Assembly (NCBI GenBank): GCA_963930775.1
Contig: OZ005690.1
Location: 2,154,225 to 2,218,224, forward strand
Reading direction: 5' to 3'
DNA: 64,000 nucleotides
From: Cliona cf. orientalis
Taxonomy: Eukaryota; Porifera; Demospongiae; Clionaida; Clionaidae
In this document: positions 53,322-64,000 of the stretch, in pieces
Layout: every line of letters begins with the position of its first letter
Numbering within the stretch: position 1 is the stretch's first letter
The notes under the pieces: generated by a model
Databases searched by the model: none
What the model was told of the DNA's origin: nothing
Seen by the model: the letters and a program-made list of their open reading frames with translations, nothing else
Made by a program: the position numbers and the translations under genes

Positions 53322-53600
53322 TTATGGAGAGGCTCTGAGCTGGACCAAAGATAGAAATGACAGTACAACATCCCGACGAGCCTACGAGCCTTGGTTGATA
53401 CAGAACTGATGTGGGTAGACCATGATAGGGTGCTATGACACCAAGGTACTTATATTCGGTAACTTGCTCTAGTGGGTTATTATAAAGTATGAGTGTTGGG
53501 TTTTGAACACCTCTGTTTCTATGATCATAAATTTGCACTTAGTTGAGTTCAAGCAAAGGTTATTGTCTTCTACCCAGTCACTAACATTCATCAAAGCATA

Positions 53601-54055
53601 AGATAAAGCTTACATATCAGCAGGTTGGTGGGTTACAGGTGTTCCTGAATGTTTGGTAGGTATCATTATCTACACTCTGCAGTCTGAGGCAAAAAATCTG
53701 AAAGTTCCTGTACATTCTTGAGAATTCTGACTAATAGTTGAAAGTGACCTTTGCTGGACACTTCTCTTTTACCAAGAGGGAAGAGAGATGCATGGGTCTA
53801 GCAGGCCAGACTAGCTGTAGCTAAGCTTATAGCTGAACCTGCTCTATGCATTTCCTTGTTAGCTAAATAGATGTAAATTTCTGCATGGTTATACATGGTA
53901 TACTAGGAAGTACAATTAGCTATTGTGTGCATCAGCAAGTAAGGTGCACACATACTAGCCAGTAATGTAGATATGGAAGAGGAAATGACAAACAGTCCAT
54001 CCACTACAGCATGCATGCATGCAAAAGTTGAGAACAGTTACCGTACTTAATCTAA
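53601..54055. other. No gene seen
   Basis: Possibly more 5' LINE sequence, but nothing readable. Confidence 0.4.
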
Positions 54056-54059
54056 TACT

Positions 54060-54205
54060 ACGCATGCCAAAAAAATAATTTCAATTTTGAAAAACGCGCG
54101 TTTTTTCTGGTAAAGGTCGTCAATCGCTCCATAGATAAACGTTATGAGAATTCGTAAAATGCTAATTTATTGCGTTAAATTGGATCATGCGTTGTATTCG
54201 ATTTA
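54060..54205 (+). repeat. Repeat family K, copy 2
   Basis: TTTCAATTTTGAAAAACGCG, GGTAAAGGTCGTCAATCGCT, TATGAGAATTCGTAAAATGC and GGATCATGCGTTGTATTCGA match 7790-7960 closely. Confidence 0.8.
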
Positions 54206-55359
54206 TAACTATATGGTATATAGTGATGTGTGTTCTTCTCAAGGCTGAGGTATCTATATTATAATTAAGTGGCTACAATCAGTGCTTTGCAAATTGGAAT
54301 GGATTACTGGGTGTGAGATTGGCCATGTGTACACATAGTTGATCTCTTCTAACATGAGCTATCCTATGATTCCTAGGGAAATGACATCTTATACATGTAC
54401 CTACCAGTTGAATTATATATTATAATATTATTTGGCAAATACATTTTGCATGCTGGCCTTGGCTTCTCTCAAAATCAATGAGACCCTAGCTTAATTGTTG
54501 GCTGACCATTGTAAGCTATAACATATGGGACAACTAGAGCTCCCTAGAGCATTTTACCATACGTTTGCTGTTATGTGTGTTTTGTCTAGTTAGCCCTGTG
54601 GCTAGCTGAAGAGCAGCCCTGAATTCTATGTGTGTGTATAAATATCCTGTGTTTCTGTGTGTGCCTGGTATTCAGTATTAGAGATTATTTCGATCACTCT
54701 GTATTACACTGGTCATCTACAATAAGGGGCACTGCTCCTGCCCTCCCACCTTGCACTTCTGGTAGACTTCTGATGCTAGCTAATAGTGAACATCACCCAC
54801 AAGAAAGCCTTGCTTTGTCTCTTACAAACCTACCTCACAAAATTAAGCTTCCTTCAAGTTAAGATAAAGTTGGGTATCACTTGTACAGGAGCATCAATGT
54901 GCAATTTCAGACATGTTTAGGATAAAAATTCAGCTGATGCTGAATGGCTAGTTGATGTATATAAAAGCTAGGGATATCTCATAACAGTCAGGCTTGTGCC
55001 TCTGGAAACTTGTCAACCAGCCTACCTTGAATGGGTGGTGGCCAGGCTGACAAATGCATGGATTATCCTGGCAGGACTTTTGCTGTCCATGGATCAGAAA
55101 GAGTATTGTGCCAAAATACAGTTGTCTCTGTTAACCAGCAACATACACCAACCAGGAGTTCCCCACATTACTAGGGGTAATAGGAGTATGTTTGGCAGTA
55201 GGTTGCCTCACTGCTATGCATAATTATTGTGTGAGTAGCTATAGCACACAAAGAGTGTGCATAATAGTTTGCATGATTTCCTATATTAACACTGTACTTT
55301 CTTTCCTGCAATAACAATTTAGGGAATGGCTTTGTCAGATGACACTCATATGCTTCTAG
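54206..55359. other. No gene confirmed
   Basis: Two plus-strand frames (54632-54862, 54996-55223) have no motif. 55300-55365 has an acceptor-like tract before GGAATGGCTTTGTCAG, the apparent source of the tandem array that follows. Confidence 0.3.
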
Positions 55360-55364
55360 CTTTG

Positions 55365-56470
55365 TATCAGAAGAAGCTAAGCTACGCTAGATTACAGGAT
55401 TGTGTTGCTGTTGATCATGAGAAGCATAAGATGTTTTTGCAAGTGCATGAAAGTTGATTATCTGCGTGTATACTGCATAGGCAAGTGAGCCATGTTTTTC
55501 CAGCATAATCAGCTTCCTAGTTTACTCATGTACATTGTAACTTACAACAACTGACTAAAGTAAGTTTCAGTAGCTATATCAATCGTGATTGAAGCATCAG
55601 ACTCACCCATATAGTGTAGTTTTCTGCAGGGACTTGCATATGACATTGTTTAGATTACATGATTGTGTTGCTGTTGAGAAGCATATGATGTTTTTGCAAG
55701 TGCATGAAAGTTTATTATCTGTGTGTATACTGCATGTATAGGTAAGTGAGCCATGTTTTTCCAGCATAATCTGCTTCTTAGTTTACTCATGTACATTGCA
55801 ACTTACAACAACTGACTAAAGTAAGTTTCAGTATATCAATCGTGATTGAAGCATCAGACTCACCCATATAGTGTAGTTTTCAGGGACTTGCATATGACAT
55901 TGTTTAGATTACATGATTGTGTTGCTGTTGAGAAGCATAATATTATGATGTTTTTGCAAATGCATGAAAGTTTATTATCTGTGTGTATACTGTATAGGTA
56001 CTATAAGTGAGCCATGTTTTTCCAGCATAATCTGCTTCTTAGTTTACTTATGTACATTGACTTACAACAACTGACTAAAGTAAGTTTCAGTATATCAATC
56101 GTGATTGAAGCATCAGACTCACCCATATAGTGTAGTTTTCAGGGACTTGCATATGACATTGTTTAGATTACATGATTGTGTTGCTGTTGAGAAGCATATG
56201 ATGTTTTTGCAAGTGCATGAAAGTTTATTATCTACATGTGTACTAGGCAAGTCACAAGCCATGTTTTCCAGCATAATCTGCTTCCTAGTTTACTCATGTA
56301 CAGCTTACATTACAGTTTACATTTACATTACATTACAGCTTACATTTATATTACATTACATTACTGTAACATTACATTACATTATAGCTTACATTAAGTG
56401 ACTAAAGTAAGTCTCAGTATATCAATCATGATTAAAGCACCAAACTCATCCATAGTATGAATCAGGGACT
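55365..56470 (+). repeat. Tandem array of about 240-bp units, 4 units
   Basis: Each unit runs GATTACATGATTGTGTTGCT, ATGTTTTTGCAAGTGCATGA, GAGCCATGTTTTTCCAGCAT, CTGACTAAAGTAAGTTTCAG, AAGCATCAGACTCACCCATA. Unit starts are near 55390, 55650, 55900 and 56160. The last unit carries a TTACATTACA microsatellite (about 56300-56395). Confidence 0.85.
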
Positions 56471-57036
56471 TGTAAACCAAGTGTGATCATGGCATACCAG
56501 TAAACCACACATGCAGTCATAATTATTCCGGTCAAAGTAATCTTGCAACATAAGAACATGTGAATGGTATTCTGTTATAATGTCTTAGTCTCAAGTATGG
56601 AACTAGAGAAAACACCTGTCTCACCATATGTATTTCTCACAAACATAAAGACAGAATACTCAAGAGGATGGAACAGTGTAGTTCACATCCTGCAATTATT
56701 GGAGGAATATTGTTTATATCATAATATCTCCAAATGTACATCCCCCTCCTCTTTCTCTCTATCCTTTTTTTTCTTCTTGCATGGGGGGTAGGAGAAGGGG
56801 GAAAGGTTCCCTCATCCCCCTCTAAAGCAAAAGCATTTGTCTTAATCAGTGTATACTAATTTCTTAATCTCTTAAGAGATTGCATGCTTAACACAAACGA
56901 ATGTATTAGTAAATAGTAATTTTTATGATCAATTATCATTGAACTGGTTATAATACTATTACTGTTACTAATAATCATTGTTCTAGCTGACATGGTTAGG
57001 CAAAATATGTACTAGAGTAATCATAAGTATTTTCTA
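56471..57036. other. Presumed 3' flank of the receptor gene
   Basis: No exon recognised. No clear AATAAA on the minus strand within the first 150 bp after the stop. Confidence 0.4.
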
Positions 57037-60000
57037 TTATGAGACAGTATAATACTCGTTTTGTGCAGTAGTATGTGCTTTGTTTCTTGGGAGGTCTAGA
57101 ATATCTTGATAAATAGGAGGTGGAGATGGCTCTGGTTTGAAAGGAGGAGGGACTTCAGGGGCATCCGGATCAGGAGGAATCACTTTTTTGTTATTTTCCA
57201 GGACATGATAAATGTGTTGAACTTCCTATATGAAACACAAGGTACACAATATAAAGATCCTACTAATCAAAATTTTTTTTGCTAATTTTGCTTCTATATA
57301 GCTACTATATTGTTCAGTTGTTACGTACCTACTATATATCCCACCTAAGTATCCTTTTGTATTATCATAGTATCAGCTATAACTAGGATATTCTCCTGAG
57401 GGAAAGTATGATCCATATTTCCCCTGGTCCCCTGGCAATCATTCTGACCAATCGGAGTCATTGTTTACTTCATGCCAGCAATGACCACACTGCCATACCT
57501 AGCACCTTTAATTTGCATGTGCTGGAGTACTTAATACTACAGTAGCTATTTAGTACATCTACAGCATAGGCAGTAGTACGGTGGCCGTACAGTAGACATT
57601 GTTTACACAGATACAGGAACTGGATGGGCTAACTTACATGAGCAGGAATTCAATGATGATCTACATGCATGCATGCAGATGGTTATAGCTAGCTAGCTCA
57701 GTAGTCTTTGTAGCTGATCCACACAGTCTATCTACGCTTAGCTTGTTGTATTCATGGGAAGCCAGTGAGTACTGGTTAATTCAATACTTGAGTAGCGATT
57801 GTTCAGTGAAGAGCCAAAGAATCAAACTACCTTCTCTTCTTGTTTCTCTGCTAGTTTATTTACTGTGCCAGTTACTATGGAGGACTGTGCATGTGCACTA
57901 TACTACGCGCACCGCATCGTGGACCAATCAGGGTGGGATATAGTAGATATAGCATGGTTGCCAGGGATTTATTGCAACGTAAACTACCCTAACTTGTCCT
58001 TGGGCTGCGCCCTCTTGACTCGGGTCGGTTACTTTCATAAATCCCTGGCCCCATGCTATAACTAGCTATGTGTAACATAAATCAGTTTTATATACCTTAC
58101 TGTCTGTGACATCAGCATACGTGTTGTTGATGGTCTCTTCTACACAGTTATTTTTAGAGGTGACATCATCAACAGTGCTCTTGACTCTATAATCAGTACC
58201 CTAATTCATGAGTAACATAAATTTTATTACTGTATATGCATATAAAATATAAAATTCATAAAAATTTAATTATTCATGCTTTACTGTATAATTGCTGATT
58301 CTTGTATCTACAGGCTAATTTCCAACCTATAAATCCACCTTGATAATTATGAGCTGGCTATTACAATAATAATATTATTGTGTTTGTTTCACATACATAC
58401 ACTGGTCTTGTTAGGTAAATCATAAAGTCCAATGGCTTGTTGTGATTCTTCACTTTCTGTTTGTTCCTTTGATTCAGCAGAATTTTTATCAGTACATATT
58501 CCAGCCTTTGATCTATAGATTAATTGTAATAATTATTTTGCCAACACATTCTAAATTCATTTACCTTTTTCTGAATAAAAGTATAGCAAACATTAATATT
58601 GCAATGATTGATAATACAATAAGTATTGTAGGAACAGTGATGAACAGCAGCATTGTAACAGTTGTAGTTCCTATGAAACATTGAGACACATGATACTGAA
58701 AAGCTAGCTTCACACATCTTCCAAATTATTATAAAAACTCATGAACTCACCCTTAGATGATTCATTCGCTGGTGAACAAATTATACTGTTATTAAACAGT
58801 ATCCTGCCACTAATAGCCAACTTTCCAATTGACCCATCTGATTCAATGTCAAAACCAAAAATCTCAATGACATCTTTCATTGGTGGACAAGTGACATTCT
58901 TCACCAATTCAGAATGAACTTCATTTGTTAAGTTCAATGTAATATTGCCTGATCTCCCCACTAGTACCACCATACATCCTTTAGCATTGGAACCAGAGAT
59001 TAAGTCACACTGGACAATAATGATATCATTGTTTTTATCATAAATTGCAACTATTTCCTGAACATCAGTAGTATCTATGATTATTACAATAATAAAAATG
59101 ATGCACGTTATAAAGATAATTCAGGACTTACAAAAATATGTGTAGGTAGAAGGGACATTACCAACTATGTTTGCAATCAGGACTCGAAAGAAATATTTTC
59201 TATTTTCCAGTAAATTACCAATCGCAATGGACTGAATCACATGTGGTTTACTGGAATGTTGTATTACTTTAGATGCTAAACCTTGAACCTCCAGTGTGTA
59301 GTTCACAGGATAATCCTCACAGAACATGTCAGACTTTGCTCCATGGAAGTTAAAAGCAATCAACTAGCTATAATAAAGTATAAAATTCTTACAATGCTTA
59401 CCTCAAATGACACATTAAGTTTAATTTGTCCGGCTATCTTAATCACAGAGTATGTGAGAGAAGCATTCAACTGCTCAATATCAGGCAGAGAAGGTAGTAT
59501 TCTACTGATCACAGAGCTAGGTACACTGCAATCAGATCCAGTGTAAGTGGCACCAACATAAGTAGCAGTGACAGAGAAATTGTAGCTCTCACAAGGTGGG
59601 GCACCTTCGGGGGCTGTGAAGCTATAGTGATGCTTAGTTGTATTAATGACTTTCCTGTTTGAGCCATAAGTAATAGTCAAAGTAGAGTTTTGTACCAAAT
59701 TCATGGTTACTGTAGAGAGTCCAGTCCAAGAAATGTTTAGTACACTTGAGTCCACATCAACAATGTCTAAGACAATGGCTATTGGCTCTGAAAGAAAAGA
59801 GTTAATAACACTAAATTCTCTACATGCAAAGGAAATATGCAAATTAAACAAACCATATACTCGTAATTTTATCTCCTCTGGCATCAATTTGCCTATGTAT
59901 GTGCACCTTATCACAGTACCATTGTTCACATTTGTGTTATTTATTTCAATCACTGCTGAAGGTGAATTTGATATTTCATAAAGATCATAACTACTGAGTA

Positions 60001-60314
60001 TATTCCTCTGTTCACGTTCATCACTGAACTCTATATCAGCAAAAGTAGTATTTGCTATGTCCACTTCAAAGTATGGCTGTGTAATGCCTTTATATGCACA
60101 GTTGATGATGGTGGTTGAGTTCTGTGGCACAAGTACATAAGACATTGGCCATGGTGGCTGAGATACTGTAACTAAGGTTACACGTATAGAGAAGTACGGT
60201 TGATAATGGTTTGAGAAATTATATTTGCTTACCTCTACATGCTGATTGACATAGTTCCCACTCTACTAAAAGTAAAACTACAACGATTAATAGTTTGGAG
60301 TAGACCAAAAGCAT
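57037..60314 (-). CDS. Type I membrane receptor: signal peptide, Ig-like, FN3, TM, tyrosine-motif tail
   Basis: Nine exons (minus): 60314-60233, 60165-59854, 59787-59402, 59363-59132, 59074-58751, 58670-58565, 58512-58401, 58200-58096, 57225-57037. All have GT/AG borders and agreeing phases; 1,848 nt, 615 residues. Residues 1-24 form a signal peptide. An Ig-like segment follows (about 28-131, cysteines in INCAY and IRCTY), then an FN3 domain (132 to about 235, LNISWTG..YNFSVTA) and a second FN3-like region to about 337. A cysteine-bearing extracellular module runs to 445, then a hydrophobic helix at about 451-475 and a 135-residue cytoplasmic tail. The tail has YxxV/L/I sites at Y546 (YADV), Y559 (YHVL) and Y592 (YQDI), plus a proline-rich stretch (570-590). 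It is probably a cell-surface adhesion or signalling receptor docking SH2 proteins; the ligand is unknown. Intron 3 is only 38 bp. Intron 8 contains a MITE. Confidence 0.8.
57947..58064. repeat. Small foldback in receptor intron 8
   Basis: TATAGCATGGTTGCCAGGGA plus TTTAT is mirrored by ATAAATCCCTGGCCCCATGC plus TATA. Confidence 0.65.
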
Positions 60315-60518
60315 TTTCAGGCTACCAACAATGTAGTTTCTCAGTATATATCACCAGAGAAATGATATAGCTACAAGACTATCTGTAGACTTGAAAGCTA
60401 CAAGTCCTTCTTACCAGGAAGTGGGAGGTACCTTGGCAGTATAAAAGAACAACATTGGTGAATACTTTTACCCAGGCTCTACTATTACTTCAAGGGTGGA
60501 GAACAGGTAGCAAAAGTG
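60315..60518. other. 5' flank of the receptor gene
   Basis: No clear TATA box in the correct orientation; promoter not defined. Confidence 0.35.
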
Positions 60519-60803
60519 GGGGGGGGGGGGGGGGGGGGGGGGGCTCAGACCTTTGACTGTGTACTATGACAACATGCAGTGAGGCATGCTCCCCCAGAAA
60601 ATTTTGGAAATTTCGACTCTCTGAGAGCGTTTCTGATGCATTCTGGCAGCAGTTTTTTGACTGATTTAGTAGTTATTTTTACTCAAGCAATCTTTTGCAA
60701 TCACCCAGAACTATGTTGCTGTAATTTTATAGTATGGGTATGTTATAAAATGGGGGGGGGGGGGGGGGGGGGGGGGGGCTCTGCCCCCCCCCCCCCCCCC
60801 CCC
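60519..60803 (+). repeat. G- and C-homopolymer cluster
   Basis: G-runs at about 60519-60543 and 60751-60778, directly followed by GCTCTGCC and a C-run at 60784-60803. The last two could form a G/C hairpin. Confidence 0.85.
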
Positions 60804-61134
60804 ATTTCTCCGCCCCTGTACTTATGATCTCCCCTAAGAGCTTGCAATTGGGTATGAGGCTAACACGTTACTTTAAAATTTCCTATAGGTTATTTATACA
60901 ATCAACTTCGGAATGAGAGAAGGGAGAGTGTCCCACTTAGTAGTAGCTACCATCCCTAAGCAAAGGTCATTAGTATGTAAATAATTATGTCTAAATAAGC
61001 ATGTAATGAGTTAAATATGTGCATTTACATTCACATTAGCATTGTGGCCATGAAATCTCAACCAGCAATGTTGATTTTCTGTAGCAACTACGTTAATTTT
61101 GTGCATTAATAATGCTGAAAGGTCATGAACCCTT
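60804..61134. other. No gene seen
   Basis: AT-rich, short unrelated ORFs only. Confidence 0.45.
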
Positions 61135-61139
61135 GCATG

Positions 61140-62752
61140 CAGGAGATGGAACGGTGGAATGGAATAGTGGAACGATGGAATGGAATAGTGGAATGGTGGA
61201 ACGGTGGAATAGTGGAATGGTGGAACGAGCGACTAACGACCCTGTACCGTTTTTACTCGTATAAGTGGGCCAATTGGGCATGCGCACTAGCAATTGACGT
61301 TAATATGGTAGATACCAGGCTATCTGTTACTGGAGAATTATCGACATCTCTACAAGTTGAAAGAGTGTTTTGAAGCTGTGTGAAAAGGAGCCTGTGTATG
61401 TGTTGTTGTTGTGTTTAATTATACGCATAGCTATACTATAGCCGCTATCTATATAACTGACAAATTATTCTCAGTGGAGTATCATATCAACCCCTGGCAC
61501 ACACCTATAGTCTGTGATATAGCTAGCTATTGAGGCATTGATTGACTCGTCAGCCATCATTGAACCCTGGCTGAAGGAGGAAGGAAGAGGACCACATTCA
61601 GGGAGATCGAAGTATGCAAATTATACAGTGGAGAATTATGCACATCGTAGTAGTCACTCACGGGTACTATCAATACACTCACATAAATTATTAGCCGGGA
61701 CTTGAATATTAACAATACTTTTGAAACAACAAGGTATTACAGTCGAGCCTCCGAATAAAGGACACTTTGGGAACGGGCCCCTTGTCCTTTGTTCGGAGGT
61801 CGTCCCTATCTCGGAGGTTCATGATTTTTCAATCAATTGTGATTGTATTATCCTTAACAGGTTAGTAAATGCACTGAGCAGTAGAGATGATAATCAAGTG
61901 GTTGGTATGTTCTGTTTTCAGTGTCAACATGGCACAGGCTGAATTTTTTTTGTTTCTGAAGTACTGGCTACTCTAGAATATTATTATCGCGCATGCAGCA
62001 TAATATCGCGACCGCCTAGATTGCGGCAAAAGTGGGCGTGGCATCGTTAATTTAAGGGCGTGGTTTCCGGATGTCCGCTATTTAGAGGCAGTTTTGCATT
62101 GAAAGGTCACGTTGGGAGCTTGGATCTTGTCCGCTGTCCGGAATCGAGAAGCGTCCGCTTCTCGGAGGTTGCTAATGTACTATAACTATGCTAAATTCAA
62201 TCGGTAACACGGCACTTGTCCGCTGTAGGGAGGTTGTCCGCTTCTCGGAGGGTCCATTATCGGAGGCTCGACTGTATATCAAATACAATATATTATACTA
62301 TATACTTTATGAATATTTGATTGATTGACCAGGGCATTCAGCCGAGTGCCACAGGTGACATGATCGTCACCTGGGTAGCTAGTATTCTGTAAATGTAACG
62401 GGCACTGTGACCAATAGAACTATTCAGGCCTTGGTCCCAGGCAGTGCCAGGGATATAGCATTCAAGGCCATAATATTGTGGCATGGCAACAGGCTGAGCA
62501 ACAAATTAAATAGGCACCATACTAGGGCAGATATTCTGTCTGTGCTGGAAGTAGCAACATGTGCTCTGTGGCTTTTGCCTCTCCGAGTCTACATCCCCGA
62601 CCTATTCTTCTCTCTCGCCTTTTCTGACTCTGCTGAAGCTGTGATAGTGCGCACGCGCGAATAAATTGGTGTGGTACAGGGTCGTTAATCATAGTTGCCC
62701 ATTCCACAATTCCACCGTTCCACTATTCCATTCCACCGTTCCACGTTCCATT
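61140..62752. mobile_element. 1.6-kb foldback element with inverted GGAAT minisatellite ends
   Basis: The left arm is imperfect GGTGGAATGGAATAGTGGAA repeats ending TAACGACCCTGTACC. The right arm is GGTACAGGGTCGTTA followed by inverted ATTCCACCGTTCCAC repeats. Minisatellite arms with a common inner boundary are typical of foldback elements. The interior contains a separate pogo-like MITE and no recognisable gene. Confidence 0.68.
61740..62274. mobile_element. 535-bp pogo/Tigger-like MITE nested in the foldback element
   Basis: TA|CAGTCGAGCCTCCGA at the left and TCGGAGGCTCGACTG|TA at the right. The interior repeats 'TTGTCCGCTTCTCGGAGG' in several places, as pogo-like elements do. Confidence 0.82.
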
Positions 62753-62984
62753 GAATCTAGACACCCGTGGGATACTCTCCTCTCTCTTCTATTATACGAA
62801 CTCTTGATACAAAATTGAAAAAAGGAACAGATAACTGTGATTTTAATAATTAATTTTACACAATGTTTTGCACTTAAGAGATCTACAAGTAGCTCAACAA
62901 AGTAAGTTGTTACAGTAGTATAATATTATAAAAGGTTACAGTATTTTTGATAACAATCAACAGCATGTTCCTAAAATTAAGTTC
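62753..62984. other. No gene seen
   Basis: AT-rich spacer between the foldback and the TTAA element. Confidence 0.45.
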
Positions 62985-62988
62985 TTAA

Positions 62989-64000
62989 GGTAGCATCAAA
63001 GTGCGTGGGCGTGAGCGTCAGGATTGGCTAATTCAATTAGCGAATCGTGAAGGGGCGTGGCCGAAGAGCCCATACGAGTGCTTTTGGTCGAAGGTGGGCG
63101 TGTCCAGAATCGGCCAGGGATGATTATGCGCGTGTAATTAGCGACCGGAAGTGGCCCCTGAAGAAAACACCGGTAATTGCCCACTTCAAAGCAAGATCAA
63201 AGCATTCTTTCTTAACTATTAACCGCAACGACTTAAAAAAAAAAAAAAAAAAAAAAAAAAGCTGATTAGGCCTAATTAAGCATGTGGGCGTGTTCCTGGC
63301 ACTGTGTGGAGTGTGTGCGTGTGCGTTAATGCAGGTTTTATTGCTTCCGATTGGGCGTGGCTTCACGGGCCAGTGCTTGGACATGGGCGCCTGGGACTTG
63401 GCCTCGGCGATAGGTGGGCGTGTCCCGGAAGCGGTGGTGACCTTTGAACCCCGCGAGGAGGCTTTGGGGGCGTGGCAGGAGGTCAAAGGTGAGGCCATGT
63501 CTGTTAATGAGGCACTGTACGGCGGTGCGATCGAGGGGCCCGTACGGCTGGACGGAAACTGACGATGGTTTGAAGCGGATGTGGTTGCGATGACGTGTTG
63601 TTACTCCGCCCACACAGGAAATGAGGTGAGCTCTTGCGTGGGCGGTGTGGCAGAACGGCCTCCAAGTGTTTGTGTGTGTTTTGGCCTTGAGGAAGCTGTG
63701 TGTTTTAATTGGGATTGATTGTGGGCTTCCGGTGGACATCCGGTGGTTAGTAGGCACTTGATTGAGAATGGTGGTCCTTGGGGAACAGGGTGGGGCTGTT
63801 TTGGGCGTGGCCTGGCCCCTCCCTTCCGGCTCGGCTTCCGGTCCATGGAGGATATTAAATGAACACTTCCGGCTCTAGCAGCCACACCCCTGAGACCTGT
63901 GCAATTAAAAGGGCGTGGTTACACAACATGCACCTCACTAATGACTTTGATGTGGTTTAGGTGTCATATCCCCACCTCACGCCCACGCAATTTAATGGTA
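62989..64000 (+). mobile_element. TTAA element, copy 3, opposite orientation, cut by the window end
   Basis: TTAA at 62985-62988, then GGTAGCATCAAAGTGCGTGG (a diverged TIR). The window ends at GGTA, two bases short of the expected right terminus. The 92-codon ORF is on the plus strand here (63284-63562) and differs from copies 1 and 2 at a few codons. An A-run lies at 63236-63260. Confidence 0.85.

Larger units (their letters stand above)
52540..53600 (-). pseudogene. LINE reverse-transcriptase remnant (C-terminal part)
   Basis: Minus-strand pieces in shifting frames: WVEDNNLCLNSTKCKFMI, LEQVTEYKYLGVI, SWSTHISSVSTKARRLVGML, LYIALIHP, EYAAPVWSPHHSKDINKLE, VQKFALRMCSKDW, LPNLDERRQYLSL and FFLRTISQWNSLPYEI. 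This is the standard end of CR1/Jockey-type reverse transcriptases: TKC.fM, KYLGV, then the YAAPVW/L..Q..a.r thumb region and the 'fp.rt...WN.LP' tail. Several frameshifts, a C-run (about 52905-52938) and a 250-bp MITE break it. Confidence 0.85.

Noticed and set aside
55365-56470. CRISPR-like or satellite array
   Set aside because: Units are 240 bp without spacers in a eukaryotic context; an ordinary short tandem array.

Overview
This window reads as nuclear DNA of an early-branching invertebrate animal, most likely a sponge. The reasons are spliceosomal genes with very short introns (38 to 200 bp) together with Death-domain, TRAF-like, HIRAN, OTU1 and Ig/FN3-receptor sequences, in an AT-rich background packed with small TIR (terminal inverted repeat) transposons. 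The species call is inference from family content, not a database match.

All recognisable host genes lie on the minus strand, apart from one weak plus-strand candidate at 39377-40056. Left part (1-20300): a two-exon Death-domain gene (9656 to 2968) whose 6.3 kb intron holds a structurally complete Ty3/gypsy retrotransposon (3367-7675, identical 104-bp LTRs) and a HIRAN-bearing TIR element. Next come two decayed TRAF-like fragments (11147-11646; about 12565-13365), four 3' exons of an OTU1/YOD1-type deubiquitinase with an in-frame stop (13698-16081), a second Death-domain terminal exon (17240-17598), an unidentified terminal exon (18499-18606) and a gene for a hydrophilic repeat protein (19627-20254). 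TRAF, Death-domain and OTU proteins belong to ubiquitin/NF-kB/apoptosis-type signalling, so the region looks like a partly decayed signalling-gene neighbourhood.

Middle (20300-57000): mostly repeats. A second HIRAN element is at 21028-21868. A gene with three helix-turn-helix-like modules (22358-23843) is split by a 1-kb element with TTAA target duplications; this element recurs at 51519-52531 and 62989-64000. From 40.4 to 51.4 kb are arrays of two TIR families. Family U has TIR ACACTAAG. Family V has TIR ACAACCTAAGATAAAAGAAT and carries an internal tRNA-like pol III promoter. Both are interrupted by later insertions, including an 895-bp insertion with a 259-codon ORF and a TAA-repeat tail. 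A LINE reverse-transcriptase remnant lies at 52540-53600.

Right part (57000-64000): a nine-exon gene for a 615-residue type I membrane protein (signal peptide, Ig-like domain, FN3 domains, one membrane helix, tyrosine-motif tail) at 57037-60314, then a 1.6-kb foldback element holding a pogo-like MITE, then the third TTAA element.

Exon structures were inferred by eye from splice signals, reading phase and remembered family motifs. No search was run.
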